NCBI GenBank assembly: GCA_039707655.1
Contig: CM077674.1
Location: 236,941,904 to 237,005,903 of the forward strand
Length of the DNA stretch: 64,000 bases
From: Elymus sibiricus
Taxonomy: Eukaryota > Streptophyta > Magnoliopsida > Poales > Poaceae
Reading direction: 5' to 3'
Under the pieces are notes generated by a model. It saw only the letters and a list, made by a program, of their open reading frames with translations. It was not told where the DNA came from and ran no database searches. This document shows positions 57,738 to 64,000 of the stretch, one piece after another; the first letter of the stretch is position 1; each line of letters opens with the position of its first letter. A program made the position numbers and the translations under genes.

Positions 57738-58764
57738 CGAGGTCACCAACCAGATCGAGGAGCTGTGGAGCTTGGGCTACATCCATAAGGAGGTAAGGTT
57801 TCTGGCTCCCGCTAAGGGGCAGATCATCCCCACTCCCGAATCCGGAGAGTGCGTGGTGTTCATCCCGCACTTCTTATGTGGACTCAGCTTCCCCCTCCAC
57901 CCATTCATGAGGGGGGTTATGTTTTTCTATGGGTTAGACTTCCATGATCTAGCCCCTAATCCTCTCTTCCATATTACCACCTTCATCATCTTCCCTTTCT
58001 TCGGATCTCGCCGCACTTCGGGTTGTGGCTCTAGCTGTTCGGCATGAAGCCGAGGTCCTCCAAGGGCACGACACCGGACTACGGTAGCGCATCTATCTGT
58101 GTGCCGGAGAAGGAGAAATGCTGCTCGACGTCTTCATTGACACAGTGAAGGGCTGGCAGAAGGAGTGGTCCTATCTCACAGAGCCTCGCGAGGACAAGTG
58201 GACGGCTGCGCCCGATTTCAGATCTGGGCCACCAACTCGGCTCCAGTCTTGGATCGACAATGGTCTTCACTAGGGTGAGGAGGTCAAGGCGAATCTACTC
58301 ATGGACCGAGTTGTCAAGGCCAGGAAGGAGAAGATCCATCTCCACGATGTGGTCTAGACAATGTTCAGGCGTCGAATCCTCCCACTCCAGCAGCGCGCCA
58401 AGTCCATGTGGGAGTTCGCTCCTGCGGACACCATGACGGTGCTCAGCTTCATCCACCCTTCCACCAAGAAGATATGGAAGAGTCTCTTCAAGACGGAGGA
58501 GGAGAAGCCCGGGCGTATCAAGCCCTTTCCTGAGGAAGGGACAGACCGGGGTCTCACCGAAGAGGCCGCCGATGACCAGGTATGAGTTGCTCAGTTTTAC
58601 CGAGTAGTTCATTTACTCCGCATTTATCCGATAATCTCCCAACCTCTTCCGAGCAGGAATGGGCCGAACAAGCGGCCAAGATCAACTGCCCAGCACCGCT
58701 CCCTGAGGGGGAGATTTCACCTATACTGGCTGATCTTCTTGAGCCAAAGCCCTACGAGCCCGCT
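57738..58764 (+). pseudogene. 'Putative gypsy-type transposon' ORF remnant with intron
   Basis: The reading frame from 57738 encodes ELWSLGYIHKEVRFLAPAKG and a region with HPFMRGVMFFYGLDFHDLAPN. These are typical of the plant Transposase_28-type domain carried by non-autonomous Gypsy elements. The frame is broken after 58047 and resumes about 58100-58579 with stops. A canonical intron-like gap (GT at 58580, AG at 58656) then leads to a last piece that ends where the next LTR begins (58765). No start codon is visible. The domain has no proven function. The downstream LTR probably inserted into this ORF. Confidence 0.55.
58580..58656 (+). other. Putative intron in the gypsy-type ORF
   Basis: A 77-bp interval with GTATGA at its start and a pyrimidine stretch and GAGCAG at its end. 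The frames on both sides look coding. Confidence 0.45.
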
Positions 58765-58914
58765 TGTCGGTGTACAAAAGTAGGGGTTCTTTTGGTACCC
58801 CTTTACTTGTGCACGGGCAGTCGCAGCCCCACCTGTGGCCATACTTGGCGGGGCAGAGAAAGGAAGCAAGGCGCAAGACTACCAGAAGCATGAAGAGTAG
58901 AGGGATGAGGTGGA

Positions 58915-59190
58915 ATCCCCCGGCAAGGCCTTTGCCGGGAGAACCTCCACAACCCCGGCAAGAACCTTGCTGGGGCAACTTGCCCAACACCAACAAGGCC
59001 GCCACGCTTGAGCCTGAGAGTTCCAACGCCATCAACACTCTGGAACCAAGGCTCGGGAGGCACCTCCATGGTGGCGGACGAATCTTAGCCAAGGACCAAA
59101 AGACGACGATCCCCCGGCAAGATCCTTGCCGGGGACGCTTACGAAGCAGCGGCAAGACCCTTGCCGAGACCCTGGCAAAACCCTTGCCGA
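58915..59190 (+). repeat. Palindromic CCGGCAAG/CTTGCCGG cluster
   Basis: At least six half or full palindromes in 275 bp, upstream of the TATA box. They could form hairpins or be binding sites of the LTR enhancer region. Confidence 0.65.
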
Positions 59191-59590
59191 GGACATCTAC
59201 AGGGCCGCAGTCAGGCCCACATCCAAAGCTCCACTGCCGTTCCCCACACAGCTGCCAGCCCACCAACTAAGCAGGCACCTGCGTGGCGGCGTGCAGCTCC
59301 CAGGCCAACTCAGCAAGCATCCATGTGGTGGCATGCAGACCTTCGTGAAGACCCTGCCACCGCACCACCTCAGCAGCCAGCCAGCGTGGCACTGCATGCC
59401 TCGTCAGCTTGGACACGCGTCGGAGCAAGGCGAAGCGGCGACAGGTGGGACGAGCTTCCTTGCCGCCCCCGATAAAGCAAGAACGGCACGTCGGCGGCAC
59501 ATTAAATGCGTTTGTCCTACGATGCCTGAGATAAACTCAACTGGGATGTAACTTTACACCTCATGTATGCCACTGTGGCAGCCCCTTGAC

Positions 59591-59598
59591 TATAAAAG
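59591..59598 (+). promoter_or_regulatory. TATA box of Gypsy I LTR
   Basis: TATAAAAG with the sequence AGGAGGCC following, about 250 bp before the LTR end. Confidence 0.6.
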
Positions 59599-59853
59599 GA
59601 GGCCTGTGGCATACTGAGAGAGATTCGGACTCTTGAAAACCACGCATGCACCATAGCTAGTTCAAGAGCTCAAGAATGCTCAAATACACACCAAAGCAGG
59701 ACTAGGGTATTACACGTCAAACGCGGCCCGAACCTGGGTATAATCTCCCAGTACTGACTTCTAATCCCGCTCTTCGCACAGCCGAGCGCCCGCCAATCGC
59801 AGAAGGGATCCCCGTGATCCCATAGGTGTCATGTTTTCGAACCCCGACATCTT

Positions 59854-59872
59854 TGGCGCGCCAGGTAGGGGG
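59854..59872 (+). promoter_or_regulatory. Primer-binding site of Gypsy I
   Basis: TGGCGCGCCAGGTAGGGGG follows the LTR end by 4 bp. This sequence is the common priming site in a branch of cereal Gypsy elements. The tRNA was not identified by me. Confidence 0.65.
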
Positions 59873-59925
59873 CGCAAGGTGTGAGAATCTGGCTTAGCGG
59901 TTAGTATAGTAGTTCTTCATCGCCA

Positions 59926-62828
59926 TGGCCCCCAAGAAGAAGGCGACCAAGGCGATCGGTTCATCTGGGGCTGTGCCGCCCGTACCAGTACCGACGGGCA
60001 ATGAGGGGGTCGTGGGAGCAGGCCGAGGCGCGGTCCGTGAACACCCACAACACTCTGGCGGCTAGAACTTGGCGAGCGCCGTCGTTCATACACGGAACGA
60101 CGAGCCGCACACCGCTAAATCCAAAGACGGAGCCATGTCCCCCGCAGGCGGCACGGGACCCTCCAAAGGTGACGCCATACCACCTACAGGTGGCACGACG
60201 ACTTCCAAGACGCTTACGCTGACGCCTGCAGTGCGATCTTCCCAGGTCGTGCGCGATGAGCAGCGCCGTCACGCTAGTGACCCCGGGCACCACCGTAGGA
60301 AGAGTCCCGGGCACCACTCACGGGACGCACCAGATCAGCATGCGCGCTGAGACACTGGCGAAAATGGTGCGCGGCCGCGAGACCATGATGGAGCTCCCTC
60401 TAACTTGATTAGAGGTCGGAGCACGTCACGGCCCACGCAGTTTTCGCCGCCACCCACACCGGCAGAAGCTCTGGCGCGCGCACAGTTGCTTCTCGACCAC
60501 CCTCCTGCTGCGGAGGGGCTCAATGGGTGGAGAGCTACCATCCAGAGCCTCGTTGGCATCGCCAACAAGAATGAGCCACGACCGGCGGGGCCCTCAGGCC
60601 GGCACTCTGTCGGGCCACCACAAGCCAGTGGTGGAAGGACCGGGAGCGCTGCAGCCACGGTGCACTCTCCTCCTCCGCGACAGCCATCGCGGATGCTGGT
60701 CCGTCGGGACAATGCTTGCGATAATATTTCCATAGCATCGTCCGACCCACGGACCCGCCGCGATCAATGTGAGGTTCTTCGGGAGCGAGCCCATGAAGAT
60801 GCTCGAACCACCATCGGGCGACGGCGCGAAGCGCGCATTCAATCTGACAGGCGGGCGGGGCCCGCTATGGACCACCCAGCACCGGGAGGCTCTGGTGGCC
60901 TACCTTACAAGGTGGGTTGCCCAGCCTTTACCCACGAGCTACGGCAGTTCCAGTGGCCCACTCACCGCACGTTCAAACCTGATGTTGGCGAGTAGTACAA
61001 TGGCAAGACCCACCCGTCAGAGTTCCTCAGCATCTACACCATCGCGATGCAAGCTGCCAGAGCTCGTGACGACAAGGTGCTTGCCAATTACTTCCCATTA
61101 GCACTTAAACCCAATGTCATGTCATGGTTGATGCACTTGCCGGTGGATTCCATTTCTTCCTGGTCGGATTTGTGCCATGAGTTTGTTGGCGCCTTTACTG
61201 GAGGCCACCAAGCTCATGGCCAGGCAAGTGATTTGCATGTCATCCCCCAGAAAGAAGGTGAAAACCTGCGCAAGTACATACAGAGGTTCAGCCGGGTGCA
61301 ATACAACATTCCAGACATTCATCCCGCCGCTGTCATCAGCGCATTCCATCAGAATGTGCGCAACCGCAAGATGCGTGAAGAGCTGGTGATGAACAAGGTC
61401 AGCGATGTGGCTGAACTCTATGTTCTAGCCGATAGATGTGCTCGGGCTGAAGAGGGAAGGAAGTACCCTAGCGAAGACGCCGGTGCGGAAACTGGCTCCT
61501 CTAGCGAAGGCACCGTTACCCCGGCAAGGAAGGGCCGGCGCCGTGGCGGGAAGCGTAAAGGCAAGACTGTGCTTGTCATCGAGGGATCCGACGATACTGG
61601 CACTGCCAATAAGGCCAAGGCAAATGACCTTGGCAAGGAGATTGCCAGGTGCATCGCTTGCCGGGCCTTGGCGGCTGCCGACAAGCCAGGAGGCTCCGAC
61701 AAGCAATACTGCAAAATCCATCGCACCAAGGGCCATGACCTCCAAAACTGCCGAACAGTTGAGCAGCTCACAGAAAAGCAGAAAGCTGAATATGAGAGGC
61801 GGGACAAGGAGAAGGGCCAGGATGGTGCTGAGGGATCCGGCAAGAAGCATAGCGGCCAAGTTGGTCGCCGCGGCAAAGATAATCAACAAGAAAGGCCCGC
61901 TCGAGGCCACGACAAGAAGCAAGGAGATGATGGTTATGATGAGGACGACGAGTCCAGCGAGCATGAGTTCCAGAAAGCTACGGAGGCCATGTGCGTCAAC
62001 GGCGGCGCCTCACTGCACACATCTCACCGCCAGCTCAAGCAGTGGGCGCATGAGATCACTGCGGCAGAGCCATCATTCGATGCCCAGAAGCCACTGAAGT
62101 GGTCCCGCACGCCTATCATTTTTGACACCGAGGATCACCCTGACCGCACAACAGCGGTCGGGTGTTTGCCATTGTTGGTTTCGCCAACGATACGCAACCT
62201 CAAGGTGACAAAACTATTAGTTGACGGCGGGGCCGGTCTGAACTTGATCTCGCCTGTCGTGATCAAAAGGCTGCAGATTCCTGATGGGGACCTCGAAGAG
62301 ACGGGCACGTTTCCAGGGGTCAATCCGGGAAGGAGTCAACCGAAAGGCAAGATCACTTTGCCCGTTACGTTTGGAGGTGAGCTGAATCACAGAACAGAGA
62401 GAATTGTGTTTGATGTTGCCGAGATCCCCTTGCCCTACAACGGGATTCTCGGCCGCCCAGCGCTAGCCAAGTTCATGGCGGCATCACACTACGCCTACAA
62501 CACGTTGAAGATGCCTGGGCCGATGAGCATCATCACTGTCCACTCTGACAAGAAAGATGCGGTGATCTGTGCCGACCAACTCTACCGGGAGGCAGTCGCA
62601 GCAACTGCCGCCAAAGCAATTGCTCCTGCCGATGAAGCCCCAGGAGGGAAGAAGACCGGCAAGACCTCTCGCACCCACTCCGGCAAGCGCGCCTCTCCGG
62701 GGTGCTGCGCTTCCGTTGAGGACGTGCCAGAGAGCTCCACCGGCAAGAGCAAGAAATCCAGAGCTGACCACCAGAGACCAAGAAGGTGCCTGTCAGAGAG
62801 GACGGCACAGGAGGAGCTTTCACCATAA
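59926..62828 (+). pseudogene. Gypsy I gag and protease polyprotein, broken
   Basis: The ATG at 59926 starts MAPKKKATKA. A TAG at 60064-60066 and a TGA near 60348 interrupt the N-terminal part. From 60405 another frame is open with a TAG at 60993-60995, then 593 codons to 62828. This carries the gag core (SWSDLCHEFVGAF, LRKYIQRFSRVQ), a basic low-complexity stretch, a single Cys/His knuckle (YCKIHRTKGHDLQNCR) and a protease active site LLVDGGAGLNLIS (about 62215-62255). The C-terminal 90 codons are Lys/Ser/Pro-rich and appear to be in a shifted frame relative to pol. Gag forms particles, and the protease processes Gag-Pol. The stops make it inactive. Confidence 0.8.
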
Positions 62829-64000
62829 GCTCCACCCTCGGCAGCAAATAGTAAGGCGCGCTCGTCACCTTCCTGCAGGCGAATGTCAATGTGTTTGCAT
62901 GGCAAGCATCCGACATCCCCGGTGTTCCCAGGGAAGTGATTGAGCACCACCTTGTTGTCTGTCCTCATGCGCGGCCTGTCAAGCAGAAGGTCAGAAAGCA
63001 AGCTCTGGAATGACAAGAGTTCATTACAGAGGAGATCAGGAAGTTGGAGGCGGCAGGTCTAATCGGAGGGGTGCTCCACCCAACGTGGTTGGCCAATCCG
63101 GTGGTGGTGCGCAAGGCGAATGGGAAGTGGAGGCTGTGTATTGATTACACAGACGTCAATAAAGCCTGTCCAAAAGATCCCTTCCCTTTGCCGCGCGTCG
63201 ACCAGATTGTAGACTCCACTGCTGGGTGTGACATGTTGTCGTTCCTTGACGCCTACTCGGGATACCACCAGATCTTCATGACGAGAGAAGACGAAGAGAA
63301 GACCGCGTTCATCACCCCATGTGGTACGTATTGTTTCTTACGAATGCCTTTCGGGTTGAAGAGCGTTGGTTCGACATTTGCAAGAGCAGTCTAGATTGGT
63401 TTTGAGCCCCAGCTACATAGAAATATGGAAGCTTATATGGATGACATAGTGGTCAAAACCAAGGACAGAGCAATGCTCATACAAGACCTAGAAGAGACAT
63501 TTGCAAATTTGCGCAAGATCAACCTCAAGCTGAACCCTGAGAAGTGTGTCTTCGGCGTTCCATCTGGCAAACTTCTTGGGTTCTTTGTGTCAGAGCGTGG
63601 GATCGAGGCGAATCCCAACAAGATCAAAGCAATTGAGCAGATTGAGGCGCCAAGGCGAGTCAAGGATGTGCGTTGGCTTGCCAGCTGTGTAGCTGCCCTG
63701 AGCAGGTTCATCTCCAAATCTGCTGAGCGTGCCCTCCCCTTTTTCAAAATTTTGAAGAAGGCAGGCCCAATGAAATGGACCCCGGAGGCCGAAGCAGCAT
63801 TACAGGATTTGAAAGGATACCTCTCCTCTACGCCAATACTGGTTGCACCTAAACCACAAGAGCCATTGCTGCTATATCTAGCGGCAATGAATCAAGTGGT
63901 TAGTGCTGCACTGGTGGCACAGAGGGAGGTCGATGCGGAAGTGGCAACAGCGGCAGAGCTGACGGATGACGGTCCAAGACCCCCATCAGAGTCTGATGCT
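62829..64000 (+). pseudogene. Gypsy I reverse transcriptase and start of RNase H, broken and cut by window end
   Basis: The coding frame of pol runs through VNVFAWQASDIPGV, KANGKWRLCIDY, FLDAYSGYHQI, MPFGLKSVGSTF and the catalytic YMDD (63434-63445). Then come KCVFGV, LGFFVSERGIEANP and an RNase H-like start. In-frame stops occur at about 62859, 63013 and 63392-63394. RT motifs themselves are in order with no frameshift after 63040. The remainder of pol (RNase H, integrase) lies beyond 64000. Confidence 0.85.

Larger units (their letters stand above)
58765..59849 (+). repeat. Gypsy I 5' LTR
   Basis: 1085 bp, starting TGTCGGTGTACAAAAG and ending AACCCCGACA. It contains repeated palindromes of the form CCGGCAAG..CTTGCCGG (58915-59190) and a TATA box (TATAAAAG, 59591-59598). 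A leader follows, to the primer site. The short inverted termini TGTCGG / CCGACA are intact. Confidence 0.85.
58765..64000 (+). mobile_element. Gypsy element I, 5' LTR, gag and part of pol (continues beyond window)
   Basis: The order is 5' LTR (58765-59849), primer-binding site, gag, zinc knuckle, protease, reverse transcriptase with YMDD, and a connection to RNase H at the window edge. Protease-RT order without upstream integrase gives Ty3/Gypsy. RT motifs suggest the Tat/Retand-like branch. Several nonsense codons and a frameshift break gag-pol. The candidate left target site is CCGCT (58760-58764). The 3' LTR is not in the window. Confidence 0.85.

Overview
The window is repeat-dominated nuclear DNA of a Triticeae grass (wheat, Aegilops or barley type). 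I infer this from the kinds of elements present: LARD-like long LTRs, Sirevirus-type Copia, an Angela/BARE-type Copia LTR, Gypsy LTRs beginning TGATACGTCC, and CACTA transposons with Triticeae-style ends. I see no convincing intact host gene, no tRNA or rRNA gene, and nothing prokaryotic. Family names come from memory of these element types and need a repeat-library search.

Left part (1-22305). A Copia LTR tail (1-422) abuts the 3' part of a long LARD-like LTR (423-3068). After about 1.5 kb of unassigned DNA comes a CACTA element whose right end is 11858. It carries a decayed multi-exon ORF2-like gene with tandemly duplicated exons and a GGGCC-rich subterminal array. Next is a minus-strand LARD fragment (internal domain 11859-13713, primer-binding site, LTR 13714-17503). 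It is followed by part of a second CACTA (17504-22305) carrying a Pro/Ala-rich ORF, an antisense low-complexity ORF and a DEDDy 3'-5' exonuclease-like gene.

Middle part (22306-57272) is a nest of LTR elements. Sirevirus-like Copia C (minus; 22306-22875 plus 41548-46110) has pol and a downstream 'env-like' ORF. Sirevirus-like Copia A (minus; 22876-41547) sits inside that ORF. Copia F (plus; 28522-38101; TSD AAATT) sits inside A's pol. C's integrase is cut at 46110 by Gypsy array D (minus; 46111-57272), in which two copies of a 3'-truncated unit are joined head to tail. A 4176-bp solo LARD LTR (46821-50996; TSD TAACA) lies inside the protease of the first D unit.

Right part (57273-64000). An antisense Gypsy LTR fragment and a decayed spliced 'putative gypsy-type transposon' ORF precede the 5' LTR, gag and pol of another Gypsy element (plus; 58765 to beyond the window), which carries nonsense codons.

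Nearly all coding sequence is broken, mostly by in-frame stop codons and small frameshifts. The nesting gives a relative age order: C is older than A, which is older than F; and C is older than D, which is older than the solo LARD LTR.
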